A stretch of 64,000 bases of DNA, from NCBI RefSeq assembly GCF_017591435.1, contig NC_059268.1:13196684-13260683 (forward strand), in the 5' to 3' direction. The translations under genes and the position numbers were made by a program. Below the pieces are notes generated by a model. It was not told the origin of the DNA. It did not search any database and worked only from the letters and a program-made list of their open reading frames with translations. Shown piece after piece: positions 30,403-51,482 of this stretch. Source of the DNA: Portunus trituberculatus (Eukaryota; Arthropoda; Malacostraca; Decapoda; Portunidae). Position 1 is the stretch's first letter. Each line of letters begins with the position of its first letter.

Positions 30403-31847
30403 ATGAGAGAGTGGGGAGAGTGAGGTCTTAACTCGGGAATAGTAAAGGGCAGTCTGGTGTGGGGTGTCGCTGCTGTCAGTCACCAGTTACGAAAGAAAGA
30501 TCAACTCCATCTGGGAAACCGCTAATGGTAAAGGTCGAATGAAGGCAGATAGCTACAGGTACTTGGTTTATTAATTTTAGAACAACCAATGACTGCCAAA
30601 GCAAATGAGAAATACTGTAGAAACACATGAAAATTATATCTGCAGTGCACAACAGATAGCATATAAGTAACCGAAACCCAAGTGTGAAAAGATACCCGAC
30701 ATGCACAGTACTAGTTCTAATTTATGTGACATTTATATATTGTTCCCTATTCATATCAGATGGAAAGAGATACAGTGACCATCCTGCTTCCCGCATACCT
30801 TCTTCTCCTGTAACCAATCACCGAGACACAAACCTTCATGGCACTCGCTCTGCCCCATTGTGTCAACACCTCAGTGCCTGCCAGTAAGCCTCCCCTCCGC
30901 TCTTCCATCTAAATTCTATCCCAATATATATTCCTCCCACGAAGATTCTTTAAAAAAATCTTTCTCGAAATAGATTACTCTGATAATTTTTTTCTATGCT
31001 ATGAGACTGAGGAAAACCTTAAATACAGAGGAAGCAAGTGTCGTATGTCACTCCCCTTCTCATCACGAAGCTTCTCCTGGGAAGGTCTCATTTCTCTACA
31101 AACATTGCCATAGTGAGTGTAACAAGAGTGCATCGGCTTCTCTCGATCCTGCTCCACACATGTAATCTCCTCCACACGCTTAGCTGTAGACTTCTTCACT
31201 TTTTTTTTAGAAGGTGATTCTAAAAGTCCACACACGCAGGCAAAAATGTATTTTTTTAGTGATTTTTATTGAGTTACTGCCTGTGTGACCATTCTTAGCA
31301 ACCACTTAGTATTACCAAGGTATTGTGTTCTTTCGGTAAAACTCACATTCAATCTGCAAATAATATTATATAAAAAGAAATTATAATGCTAATATGCATA
31401 GACTTTTGGCGTCACCCTGTATTTCTAACCTGCACAAATTCAGGAACATTTGCCTGGTCTTCTATCCCTTATTTTCTGTTGCCTCTTATTACAGCAGACA
31501 TTAATTTCATTGCAGCCTCTCCCCTTTCCTTCCTGTGCTTCTCTCAAATCGCCTTGCTCATATATTAAGCTTCACCTCGCTAATTTCCCCCATATAATGC
31601 TGCTGCTACACTTTGGGTCATTCTCGTAAACTTGTTTCATTTTCCACTATTCTTGTTATACGTTGGACAGTTTCTGTCTATCCGTCTGTTTATTTGTAAC
31701 TATTGTAAAACTAGACATTTTTGTGGTTCGTGTGAAAGGAACATAAAGCTAATTTGAGTTTTCTTGCCTGTGAAAATATGATGAAAAAAAAAAAAAAACA
31801 GACAAACGTAAGCTCAAGGCGTGAAATTTGCAGGTATCACTTTCCTC
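30399..31847. other. Unique non-coding stretch
   Basis: No gene recognised over 1.4 kb. Short frames of 60-78 codons on both strands lack any family signature. Confidence 0.45.
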
Positions 31848-31896
31848 TCACCACCACCACCACCACCACTAGCACCACCACCACCACCACCACCAC
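31848..31896. repeat. (CAC)n trinucleotide
   Basis: About 49 bp of CAC units with one TAG interruption. It opens poly-Thr, poly-Val and poly-Gly frames. Confidence 0.92.
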
Positions 31897-32294
31897 CTCT
31901 ATCCTTTGCCAGACAGAAGAAAACATGTTGCTGTGTGTTGACGGATAAGAGTTGACAAATTGAATGAATGAATAAGCCTGACCAAAGCCAAAGCATTTTT
32001 CGTAACAATCCAAATTAGGGTTTATGACAGGACTCAGTCTTGGTATTTGCAGGTGAATGCTGGATGGGGAAAACTCGCGCACACACGTGGATGGCTGTGG
32101 TGATGATTGGAATATGACTGACAGACAAAGCCGCTGGAAGCTGGAGCCCCGCGTACCTTGCATATTATTTCATGTTTTATTTAAATTTTCATCAGCCTGG
32201 ACCAGCATTTTTTTTTTTTAACATGGTGTGTGGCAAGAATACATTTGAATAGTCATTATTACAATACTGCACAATGCTGATCGTTATAATGGTT

Positions 32295-32322
32295 ATGATG
32301 ATGATGGTGGTGGTGGTGGTAG
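32295..32322. repeat. (GAT)n-(GGT)n trinucleotide
   Basis: ATGATGATG turns into GTGGTGGTGGTGGT over about 28 bp. Confidence 0.85.
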
Positions 32323-33495
32323 TGTTAGGTGATTTCTTTTCATGGTGATGCAGTGTTGAATTATTATCACAGTAATACAAATCCCCTTGAAAAACCCAAC
32401 AACTTTCTTTGGAGCTGAAGGTAGTCGAGATCAAGACCCTGAACACTTAAGAATGCGGTCCATAAATCGATAGTCACTTATCATGATATGGAAGGATCAC
32501 TTTCGTGGTGTGCTTGCCTTGGTGCGTACGTATTTGCACCTAGCATGTTGACCTGCAGCCGAGGGCACTGACGTGAAATACTGACCCACATATCTCGTAC
32601 CTATAGGAACAAAAAGAAAACCGTGAAAACGTATCGTTATAGTGTTGATGATAAATAGAAGTGATGGACAGCCACTGCCGACCCCCGTCAATAAGTTGGC
32701 CCTCGTCCGCCTTCCAGCGTGCCTGTGAAGGCGGCCTCACACAGGGTACACTCATTCCATCATGCTGGGCGCTTTTGTGCGCTGTTGTCAAAACGTAACG
32801 AAGGAAGCGCCACATTAGCTCGCGCGTTTACCGAACAAAAACAGAGCGACAGACGATCCATCAGGAACAAAGAAGCCGCCTTCATCACAGGAATGGTTCC
32901 GTACAGTCTCAATTAACCTGTGCCGTGCCTCAGCAGTCCAATTTATCTATCTTTAAGGGAAAACCTTGTGGCTCGTGCTTGTATTGTGGTGCCGGCGTGC
33001 CTTCGCTCGTCACCGAGTGCCTCCAGATCCATCGCATTTTGTCTCGGTATTGTATTGTGCTGCTGTATGATGTAGTGGTAAAGAAACGTTAGATTTTAGA
33101 ACGTAATAACCTCGGAATAATGAATTCTATGTCGTATTCTTTATGAAGTTTGCCCACAAGCTGAACCAGCCAGGATACAACCCACCCCCTGCCCTCCATG
33201 GCCGCGCATGTTGCAGTTTTGTCTGTAGCGGTGTGTAAGCCTTATTACAAAATTGATAATACAGTGAGACAACAATGAAAGAGGAGGAGGAGGAAGAGGA
33301 GGAGAAGGCGATGTGATTTATTTTGTAATTATAAGAAAATTAAAATGTAATTATGGAAGTTATGTTGGTAGTAAAAAAGCACACATATCACTTTTGCATC
33401 GTAGTTTACTTTTTATTCTTGTACATATTAGATTACTGAGAGGGGGGAGGGGGAGTCGCCTGAGTGTAGAAAAATAAGACGGGAAGAATTTCTAC
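32323..33495. other. Unique non-coding stretch
   Basis: It includes GGAGGAGGAGGAAGAGGAGG at 33283-33302. A CCCCTTGAAAAACCCAACAA string near 32383 recalls family B but is not extended. No gene is recognised. Frames on both strands around 32500-32900 are unremarkable. Confidence 0.4.
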
Positions 33496-33678
33496 TTAAT
33501 CTCTTCAGAACTATGACTCTTTTTCATATTTATTCTGGTTACTATTTGTTGATTTTAATCTGCTTCAGAAGACTTTGGCCAATAATCTTCTCACCTCCAT
33601 AGACCATAATGCCATTAAAATCGTCTAATCATACCCAGAAATCAATGTAAAAATATATCTCAGTATTGAAGAGGTTAA
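33496..33678 (-). mobile_element. TTAA-flanked MITE, family A, copy 8 (reverse)
   Basis: TTAA is present at both ends (33496-33499 and 33675-33678). The left end is TCTCTTCAGAACTATGAC and the right end is CAGTATTGAAGAGG. It is about 20-25 bp shorter than typical because of an internal deletion after GCTTCAGA. Confidence 0.84.
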
Positions 33679-34145
33679 TAATGTTTCCTCTGACAGGGTC
33701 GCTGAAATAATACAATAAACAAAATAGCAGCAGGTTCAGAGATAGCTTGATACTAAACAGGTGATGGAAATGAGTGCCGTTAAAAGTTCATTCGTAAATA
33801 GTTGGTCAGAAGAAATAAAATTGGCCAACATGAGAAGCACAAAGGGGAAATGTCGACCAGGCTGATAATTTAAGGCCACCTGTTCCCTCCCTGTGATGTA
33901 TGCGCGATACTCACATGAGAGACACGTGTTCTATTCTTGGGCGAGCAAAGACCTCGTGTGACTAGTAAAGGCGAGGGACTCCAGCTGCTATATCGGAGAG
34001 CCTTGCCGCGGACTTGTAATCGAGGGCAATATAACTTGACTTAGAGCGTGAGTGTTCATGTTCCTCCTTCCTTCGTCCACATGGAACTTCTGGCATGGAC
34101 TTAGAAACTTGGGAATATTTAAGTTGTTAGATGATATTCAAATTC

Positions 34146-34148
<3 letters not shown>
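33679..34148. other. Unique non-coding stretch
   Basis: No gene or repeat recognised. Confidence 0.5.

Positions 34149-34214
<66 letters not shown>
34149..34214. repeat. (CA)n microsatellite adjoining the SINE 5' end
   Basis: About 66 bp of perfect CA that runs directly into the tRNA-like head of the SINE at 34215. Confidence 0.97.
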
Positions 34215-34216
<2 letters not shown>

Positions 34217-34516
34217 GGTAGCTCAGTGGTTAGAGCGCTGGCTTCACAAGCCAGAAGACCGGGGTTCGATTCCCCGGCCGGGTGGAGATAATTGGGTGTG
34301 TCTTCTTTCACGTGTAGCCCCTGTTCACCTAGCAGTGAGTAGGTACGGGATGTAAATCGAGGAGTTGTGACCTTGTTGTTCCGGTGTGTGGTGTGTGCCT
34401 GGTCTCAGGCCTATCCGAAGATCGGAAATAATGAGCTCTGAGCTCGTTCCGTAACGTCTGGCTGTCTCGTCAGAGACTGCAGCAGATCAAACAGTGAAAC
34501 ACACACACATATAGCA
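34215..34516 (+). mobile_element. tRNA-Val(CAC)-derived SINE, copy 1
   Basis: The head folds as a tRNA. There is a D arm around GCTC-GAGC and an anticodon arm CTGGC-TTCACAA-GCCAG, which gives anticodon CAC. The T arm is CGGGG-TTCGATT-CCCCG, and CACCCGG can pair with CCGGGTG. The A box is TAGCTCAGTGG (34219-34229) and the B box GGTTCGATTCC (34263-34273). The roughly 220-bp body (TGGAGATAATTGGGTGTG to GCAGATCAAACAGTGAAA) matches the copy at 56986-57293 and ends in (CA)n. One extra base between T arm and acceptor arm, the long body and the lack of a terminator argue against a functional tRNA gene. Confidence 0.88.
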
Positions 34517-35223
34517 AGGCATCGCATCACTCATTGACAGCAAGGCACGAGGGACTCAACTCCAGTGAACTCTGTGTGTTGGCGTGAGCTTGTAACGTAC
34601 ACCACCACCACCACCATCACCACTACGGCTCCCAGGATAGTTCACCACCAGTACGACCATTAGGCGTCAATACCCAGCCAGATTGTGAGTACGACGTTCA
34701 TTACTCGGTTGTGTATTTTCCCTGGATACTATCAATGTTACCTATACAGATACACTGTGTGTATCTGCTTAGGATAAACGCAGCTTTCCATGAAGTTTGT
34801 AAAGGATGGGGCTTGTTTGTAGTGGCTTACGAGTACAATCTCCCACGCTTACGTCTCGAACCCAGACTGAAGAAAGTAAAATCCCTGCACTGTATTCGTC
34901 AAATGTTTTCATGTTGATAAAAGGTGAAGCAGTTAACAATTCACTGATGTATAGCAGAGACTCGAGGATACTTCCAGCTGCTGACACTCGAGTATTACAA
35001 GCCTTGAATACCAGTCGTGAAGGAAGGCTTGAGTAAACGCCAGTGGTGTTATTACGGAAAAGAAAAACATGATTTATTTACTACACATACTATAAAGATG
35101 CCTTTGAGGGGTTTGCAGGTCTCCTCTGAATACAAACAAATTAATATTAACCTCCTCATGCTCAGCGGTCGCTTGGTATTTTTATGAGGACGCTTTAACC
35201 TTGATTTTAGAAGGAGTAAGGTT
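34517..35223. other. Unique non-coding stretch
   Basis: An ACCACCACCACCACCATCAC run lies at about 34600-34625. Overlapping frames of 68-76 codons at 34711-35036 on both strands have no recognisable domain. Confidence 0.4.
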
Positions 35224-35410
35224 CGTATTCTGAAACACTTCTGTGCTTCATCTCCATTATTTCAAAAGGCTATATTTAAATTTACATGAGTTTTTAAGCT
35301 ATTTTTACGGTTCTAGGGGCAGATTGACAAGATTTCTACATTATTAACTAGAGAAACACTCTTGAAAACCTCGCTAATCATTGTGAGAGAGCAAAGCGTT
35401 TCTGAATACT
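35224..35410 (+). mobile_element. Dispersed MITE-like element, family B, copy 3 (reference)
   Basis: CGTATTCTGAAACACTTCTG on the left and AAGCGTTTCTGAATACTC on the right form an imperfect inverted repeat of about 16 bp (GTATTCTGAAACACTT against GTATTCAGAAACGCTT). The body is close to the copy at 4.2 kb: ACGGTTCTAGGGGC, GACAAGATTTCTACATTATT and AAACACTCTTGAAAACC. No coding capacity and no obvious target duplication. Confidence 0.75.
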
Positions 35411-35738
35411 CACCAATAGGGCGCCACATGTCAGGTATTTGGTTCTTTTGAGGTCATGGTACTCTCTATTCGAGGGACGTTTAGTTACTATCACATTTGC
35501 TTCCTATAAGATGCCGACATGAGCCTCCTCAGTTTTGTTTCTCGTTTGGGATCATCGTGAAGCGTGGTGGATTGATAAGCAGGAGGCACAAAAGAGGATA
35601 AAACACAGAATTCAGGTAGAAGGGAGTAGCTTGGAGTACTTTGGTAAATTTCCGTGTACTATACTGATTGGTAATTTAGTGTTAATCAATTGGTACTATA
35701 AGAATGTGGCTTTGAGTAATAGTAGTAGTAGTAATGGT

Positions 35739-35740
<2 letters not shown>

Positions 35741-35820
<80 letters not shown>
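35741..35820. repeat. (CT)n microsatellite
   Basis: About 79 bp of perfect CT, preceded by (AGT)5 at 35720-35734. Confidence 0.97.
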
Positions 35821-35824
<4 letters not shown>

Positions 35825-36039
35825 ATAGACTCATTAGATCGTCCCGGCAGCTTTATAAGTACGATAATTGTTTTTTTTACTTGAATGAATGACTGGCAAA
35901 AGGATGCGAAAAAAAGAAAGTCTGTTTTTTTTCAATTCCCTTGAAAGAGACACTGGATTCTTTCACTGCTTAATTTTTAAAGTCGCAGGAAGGTGGAATT
36001 AGTGGCGCGTGGCTGTCTATTTATACAGTGTACTCAATG

Positions 36040-36041
<2 letters not shown>

Positions 36042-36120
<79 letters not shown>
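36042..36120. repeat. (GT)n microsatellite
   Basis: About 79 bp of perfect GT. Confidence 0.97.
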
Positions 36121-36123
<3 letters not shown>

Positions 36124-36689
36124 CATAGTTACCACTGTGCAGCACGTGTATGATAAAATTATCTACATAGAAATCCGATATGCCGTCCAAAATTATTTAG
36201 TCAGCAAACTTGAAATACTGTGTTCAAAGTCAGTATAAAATGGAAAATGTCGAGCCGAATTGCAGGGCATGCAGGGACGGGCCACCAGCAGCTGTGTGGG
36301 GAAGAGGATGTGTCTCATAGCAGCTTTATTACTTGGGATTACAGCGTGATATTAATCTGTGACGGGGAGGAGCGTCAGTCACCATGTTGAAAGTCCTCGC
36401 TTGTATACTGATGAGTCCCTTGTAATCTCCCTGGAAAAATAAAATCATAATAGGATTTTACTCATACAAAGACTGGTGATTTATATATAGTCTTGCATCG
36501 ATAACCATCATGCATGTATTAATAAACCTGACTTACGTGCACTTAATATTTCAGCGCTCAATACTCATCATGCACATCTCGACTTCAGTGCCCCGATGGA
36601 AACTTTCAACTGCAGGGGAATAGAAAGTGTGTGGAAGGTTCGCGGTGACGGAGTGGCAAAGGAGGACGGTGTGTGATTTGGGACAAGGT

Positions 36690-37360
36690 TACTGATTGGT
36701 GATGGTGGTGTGTTGGTGGTGATGTCTATGGGATCGAGTGTGTAGTGATGAAAGGGTGTTGAGGTGGTTTGATGTTGAAGAAGGAATACTTGATGATGGA
36801 GAGATTGTTCGGGGTGATGTGTTATGTGTGTAGTGATGAAAGGATGTGGAGGAGATGTCTGATGTTAAAGGAAATTGAGGAGCCTCGGAATAATGTTAGA
36901 TGTGAAAGGAAGTGGTCAGTTGTGAAGAAGTGTCTGGGTGATGTATACGGTAATACAATGCGGTGACAATAACAAAAGAATGACGATAAATATGCTGGCT
37001 AAGGATAAGTGATGGGAGTGTGTGGGCAGTGGTGGCACAGTGGAAGTTATGAATGATAGGAGGTGTAAAGGGTGGTGGCGTGTCTTCGGCAGTGCAATAA
37101 TGATAGAGGTGGGGTGAGATATGAATAAAGTGCAAGGGTGACTCTGAGGGGGATGTGGAGTTGTGAGGGAGATAAAATGTTGAGGGTTCCTGAAGGGTTG
37201 AGCGCAAGGGGTGGTTGCGTGGCCTTAGTGTTGGAGTAATGATGGTGCGAGGGTGAGGCAAGAATAAAACGTTAGGATGAATGTGGAGGTGCAAGGATAA
37301 AATGTTGGTGGGCTGCTGCCAGGTGTAAAGGATGATGGTGTGACAGCAGTAGTCTATGTA
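36690..37360. repeat. Degenerate GT/GATG-rich minisatellite region
   Basis: GTGTAGTGATGAAAGG(G/A)TGT recurs at about 36738 and 36827 (89-bp offset). Further on, GGGTGGTGGCGTGTC, GGGTGGTTGCGTGGC and GGATGATGGTGTGAC at about 37069, 37208 and 37329 mark longer diverged units of about 120-140 bp. Each is followed by AATAATGATNGNGGTGNG and GANATGAATAAAG/GCAAGAATAAAACG segments. The 169-codon minus-strand frame at 36896-37405 (Pro/His/Ser/Thr-rich) is produced by this region and is probably not a gene. Confidence 0.6.
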
Positions 37361-37390
37361 CTTTTTTTCAGTGGGAGTAATGTGGTAGTG

Positions 37391-38428
<1,038 letters not shown>

Positions 38429-38878
38429 TCGCAGATTAAAAACAAGTCCTCTTGTCTATCAGTATTCATTTCTCTATTTTTTACATCTTGCTTAATCCAG
38501 CGGGAGTGACCTTTGACAATTTCACTTGCGTTGTATTTGAATATATGTATATTTGCAACGCATTCTGCAGTACTGAGGAAAACAAAATATTAGTCTTAAC
38601 TTTGCCTTTTGGTTAAAATAATGCTTCCTACAAATTAAGGAACCTAATTTACTAGTACATCCTTATTTTTCAATCAATCTGGGTTTTTGTAAGGATAATT
38701 CTAAAAGACCACAGAGACTAATCGAGACCTTGTGGGTGTTTTCATTAATTGTTGTTGAATATTCCTTAATTAAAGATTATTAGAATCATAACAACCCTGA
38801 ACGACTTATTATTCTCCACTACAGCCTGTTAGAACCTGTCAAGATAAGATGCTGGAGTATATTGAGGGTACAAATCAT

Positions 38879-38882
<4 letters not shown>

Positions 38883-38927
<45 letters not shown>

Positions 38928-38935
38928 GGAGAAAG
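38883..38935. repeat. (GA)n microsatellite
   Basis: About 40 bp of perfect GA, then GGAGAGGGAGAAAG. Confidence 0.95.
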
Positions 38936-39655
38936 ATACTGTTATACACAAGTCATGGAATGCTGATGGAATGGAGAGGCGAGGCATGCAGGACACGTGG
39001 TCGTATTCGTGTAGATGATTGAATAATTTGTCTTTGATTATATCTCTTCACAAAGGGGTTTTTATCGTGCTTTGTGAGGGCCCGGTGCGCACGCCCGTCA
39101 ATATAGCACGTTATTGCCACGTCCACTCTAGTAATGGTGACAGATGGTTCCACTCTAGTTTTCGCGTTTTTCTCACCTCACCAATTTTTTTTTTTTTTTG
39201 CCCATTTTATCCACTACTAGGTTTTCTATGATATTGTAATGATGTATGGTGAAAGATGGATTCAGTGTTATTTCCTTTATTTTTTGATTTTCACCTCACT
39301 CATTACATATAGACTCATTAATGTCATTATTTTTTTCTCAATAATAAAAACAATCTGGTCATGGTGATTGATACACGCACTCTGTCATGAACATTCCTCT
39401 TTTTCTTTCTCTCATTGTTTTCTCTCTAATTTATTAACAACATTTCTTTGTGTGTATTCTTTTGAGCTGAAAAAATAGTGAAACCATCTGTTCCTGTTAT
39501 CACGCCATTAGTTGTCATATCAATCTGTTGTGTGACTGTTTTTTTTTTTTTTTTCAGCAAGCCACTCATGTTCTCAGCAGACATATTGACCGCCAAGGTG
39601 TAGGTTCCTAAAATCGAGTTGAATATAAAACAAAGTAAAGTCACTGGCTTGTTAT
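38936..39655. other. Unique non-coding stretch
   Basis: T-runs lie at 39185-39199 and 39540-39554. No gene is recognised. Confidence 0.45.
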
Positions 39656-39841
39656 GTAACCCCTTCAGTACTGAGACGCATTTTTACCTTAAGTTTTTAG
39701 GGAGATTAGACGATTTTATTTGCATTAGAAAGGGTCAAAAGGGAGGTCAAAAGATTAATGGCCACAGTCTTCACTGCCTATTTTAATCCCAACATAAGTT
39801 TCTGAAGCTGTGTAAAGTCGTCCTGGTACTGAATGGGTTAA
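39656..39841 (+). mobile_element. TTAA-flanked MITE, family A, copy 9 (forward, internal deletion)
   Basis: GTAA-CCCCTTCAGTACTGAGACGC lies at the left and GGTACTGAATGGG-TTAA at the right. The segment between GCTGTGTAAA and GTCCTGGTACT is missing the usual CACCAAATAGTAAGC region, so the copy is about 20-25 bp short. Confidence 0.83.
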
Positions 39842-40154
39842 ACATCTCCAACCATCAGCCACCCCTCCTAAACCAAAGGAAATAAACAAAAATAAAACGT
39901 ACAGTGTTTTTTTATGTACAAGTTAACACCACGCTCGGCCATTGTGTACATTTAAGTTCGTAAATTGCAGTATACTTCACAAATTAAAAAAAGAAAGGTG
40001 GAGTCATCACTGATTCACTAACACTGTCATCACTGTCACCCTAGAAAACCATTAGCGTCTAATCCTTCACACTCCGGCGTTGTGTTCCCCGCTGTGATAT
40101 TCTTTGTAACCTTCCTGCACTGGTGTTTCTTTTCTGCACTTGCCAACTGTACTT

Positions 40155-40183
40155 CCTCCTCCTCCTCCTCCTCCTCCTCCTTC
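40155..40183. repeat. (TCC)n trinucleotide
   Basis: About 29 bp of TCC units. Confidence 0.9.
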
Positions 40184-40367
40184 CTCCCATTCTTTCACTT
40201 TATATTCCCCTCGCATAATCTTCTTAACACGGCATTTAGCTAGCGGTTCCCCTGCACACACGACAACGCACTGGGGAAGATAAGACGTCGCGGTTAACAT
40301 GCTACCTCCGCTTCCACTTCACTGCATGTCGCTCCTTGCCTCCTGTTGATGGGAAAAAGGCCGACCT

Positions 40368-40369
<2 letters not shown>

Positions 40370-40440
<71 letters not shown>
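40370..40440. repeat. (CA)n microsatellite
   Basis: About 71 bp of perfect CA. Confidence 0.97.
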
Positions 40441-40442
<2 letters not shown>

Positions 40443-40629
40443 ATAGATACGCACGCACACACACCCCTCCTTGTCTCGGCTAGAATCTGGCAGTTCGCAG
40501 GCAACTTTAGCATATCAGTGTTTGCTCACTTTCCAGCTTCCAACTACTGTTTCCTGAGACTCCCTCAACCTCACCCACTCCTGCCCCTTAACCCGCACGT
40601 CTTTGTTTCTTTCGTCTTTCCCTTCATTT

Positions 40630-42391
<1,762 letters not shown>

Positions 42392-42734
42392 GACTTTCCT
42401 TTAAGCCGAATAGAGTGATGTGGCACTGCGTCAGAGCATGATACAGAACACCGATGACAGCAAAATGGAGAAGTGTAGACTTTTCAGTGCCTCTACATCT
42501 ATTATTCTTTGTTTTATCAAGTGTGACGCAATTATGGTTGTTATTGACATGCAAAGGTATAACGTATAACGATATTTTTGGCACTCAAGTACTTAACTAA
42601 CTCGAGACGCCCAAGACCAGGATGTAAAGCATGTTTGACTTGGTAATTACTGAAATAAACCAAGAATGCCACGGAGTAACGATTCAGGACAACATATGTT
42701 GATTGGTGAAGTTGCAGATTCGAAAACTTAGTGG

Positions 42735-42950
42735 TTTCCCCCTTCAATACTGGGACACATTTTTTCCTTAGAGATTTATGTACGATTAGACCATTTTATT
42801 GACGTTAGGAATTGTCTATGGAGGTCAGAAGATTAATGGCCACAGTCTTCGTTGTTTTAAATCCCAACATAAATTTCTGAAGCTGTATAAAATCACCAAA
42901 ATATTAACCAGAATGAGTATGGAAATGTGTCATGGTACTCAAGGGGTTAA
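42735..42950 (+). mobile_element. TTAA-flanked MITE, family A, copy 10 (forward)
   Basis: The left end TTTCCCCCTTCAATACTGGG lacks a clean TTAA. The right end is ATGGTACTCAAGGGG-TTAA. The body shares TTTTATTGACGTTAGGAA and TATGGAGGTCAGAAGATTAA with other forward copies. Confidence 0.84.
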
Positions 42951-42965
42951 TCAGTCCTTATAAAC

Positions 42966-43160
42966 AAGAAGACAGGCGATGCAAAATTCTTTCAATCTCT
43001 TGGTCAATCAGTTGAATTACAAAACAGGACGATTGGTTTCTGTAAAATTCCCTCATTCAATTAACCAACATGTTTAATTGCAAAACAGGACGATTGGCAC
43101 AAGAAATATCTAACCAGTCAATACGTATAATCACAAACAGGACGACTGGCATTGCAATTA
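42966..43160. repeat. Diverged tandem repeat, about 55-62-bp unit
   Basis: AAACAGGACGATTGG recurs at about 43021 and 43083, and as AAACAGGACGACTGGC at about 43136, with a weaker AAGACAGGCGATGC at about 42969. The units also share a CAATC/CCAGTCAAT segment and AATTACAAA/AATTGCAAA before the core. Confidence 0.7.

Positions 43161-46510
<3,350 letters not shown>

Positions 46511-46544
<34 letters not shown>
46511..46544. repeat. (CT)n microsatellite
   Basis: A CT run of about 27 bp with a CTCTCCCTC edge. Confidence 0.9.
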
Positions 46545-47280
46545 CACATTTTCTTGATTCTACTATGGAAAGTTAATTTCTTATGAATGACTTGAGTTTC
46601 AGAAGGTTTTCAAAGTATACGAATTAGTCTGATGGCAGGAATGTGTGCGGCAGATAAGATTGCGGTGTGCTTTAATCGAAATCGTGTGAAAAGAAAAAAA
46701 AGAATGGAATTGGAAACAAGGCACGATTCATTCGTATAGTAAGAGGAGTACCTGCGTGAGACTAAAGGATGTAGGCGTGTTTGACTGCGATAGTCGATGG
46801 AAAAATCCTGGATAACAAGTGTAATAAAGCGATCGCGTTTGTTGAAAATTGTTTTGTGGTTTGAGCTTGATTATCTCCGGGCCTTGAAAGGTGTGAGTGT
46901 TGCGTGAGTGGCTGTGTGTCGCGTCACGGGGGCGGGCTGTTATGCTGACCCCAAACTATATTCCATCCTCGTGCCTGGACCCGCTCACCCCTTGGTCGCG
47001 GGAAATGTGTTAATGTTAACGGTGCTGATATTATTCCCTTTAATAAGACCAGTATTATTATTGCCTTTGATGTGGCTTCGTCACATTATTGGGAGAATGT
47101 CAAATTATTGGTGATGGACGGACTTAAATGTTTGACACGGAAAGTCTTTATGACTGTTCCATGATTCCTGATGAGATACCATTAATGAGAAAAAAAATAC
47201 TTGGCATTAAGGATGACGGCTTCTCGATACTCCAATCTGAAGAGACAATCAGGTACCTACTGTCCTAAAGTGAGCATAGA
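46545..47280. other. Unique non-coding stretch
   Basis: No repeat family or gene recognised. Confidence 0.45.
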
Positions 47281-47400
47281 ATCTTATTTATTTATTTATT
47301 TTTTTATATGAATGGCTCTGGCTAAGGGCAACAAACAATAAAAAGAGATCACTCACATAGAAAAGGCTCCCAGAAAAAGGACTCCTGATGTAGAAAAATT
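47281..47400 (+). mobile_element. Dispersed crab-type repeat, family D, copy 2 (partial)
   Basis: TTATTTATTTATTTTTTTAT is followed by GGCTCTGGCTAAGGGCAAC, AACAATAAAAAG and AAAAGGCTCCCAGAAAAAGG. The order (T-run, GGCYAAGGGCAA, A-rich, GCCC/GCTCCC segment) matches the copy at 23.36 kb. Confidence 0.4.

Positions 47401-50392
<2,992 letters not shown>

Positions 50393-50473
<81 letters not shown>
50393..50473. repeat. (CA)n microsatellite
   Basis: About 80 bp of CA with one AA interruption near the start. Confidence 0.96.
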
Positions 50474-50474
<1 letters not shown>

Positions 50475-50930
50475 TTAGGTTCTTTAATTGACTGACTAAA
50501 TTACTCTGCACTAACTACATGAAGAAAAGTTTGTTAACGGTCCTCAACCTTTTCCAGTGAATTTATCATTTTCCTTCAGTCTGATGTCCTTTGATTTGCT
50601 GACGTTCTCCTTTTAAAACCCGGCAGCTGAACTTTCTAAGGAGATCAGGCGATTTATGGTTAAGGAGAAAGGTAATATGCAGTAGAAGTGAATGTGGGAA
50701 GGTACTTGACTTGGCATAGTGTGCGTATGATAGTGCAATGTTCAGTGCTCGTGACCCGTTGTTAAAGAAGATACCAGTCCTCTCCTGTAATGCCACAAGC
50801 CTGTTTTGTTTTAGGTGTTCACTGGAGGGTTATATTCACCAGTATTTCCATTTTTCGCCTATCTTTTTCTAATTCTTACCCCGCACTCCTTTCCTTTCTC
50901 CATTTCCTGATCGTCGTCCTTACCTTTTCC

Positions 50931-50933
<3 letters not shown>

Positions 50934-51008
<75 letters not shown>
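50934..51008. repeat. (CT)n microsatellite
   Basis: About 75 bp of perfect CT. Confidence 0.97.
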
Positions 51009-51011
<3 letters not shown>

Positions 51012-51137
51012 TTTCTGCAGGTTCTTTTCATTTTTTTTCCTTCTCTTTGATCAAACTCAACATTCACTTCCCCTTCTAATTGCGCCACCCCCTTCCTCCG
51101 CCACCTTTCCCTCGCCTCTTTACCACCGCAGCTGCGT

Positions 51138-51265
<128 letters not shown>

Positions 51266-51367
51266 GTCCGTCCTTTTCATATTTATGATATTGTAAAGAA
51301 TTACGGAATTGCGGGTAAATTTTCAACTGAACCGAATTGTTGAGCGTAAACATAGTTATCGTTATGA

Positions 51368-51381
51368 TATTATTATTATTA

Positions 51382-51461
<80 letters not shown>

Positions 51462-51482
51462 ATAGTGTATTATTAGTAGTAA
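51368..51482. repeat. Compound (ATT)n-(AGT)n trinucleotide
   Basis: ATT units to about 51427 change directly into AGT units to about 51457, with a decayed tail to 51482. Confidence 0.95.

Noticed and set aside
34215..34285. Functional tRNA-Val gene
   Set aside because: The cloverleaf is recognisable, but there is an extra base before the acceptor arm, no oligo-T terminator follows, and the sequence continues into a SINE body shared with the copy at 57 kb.
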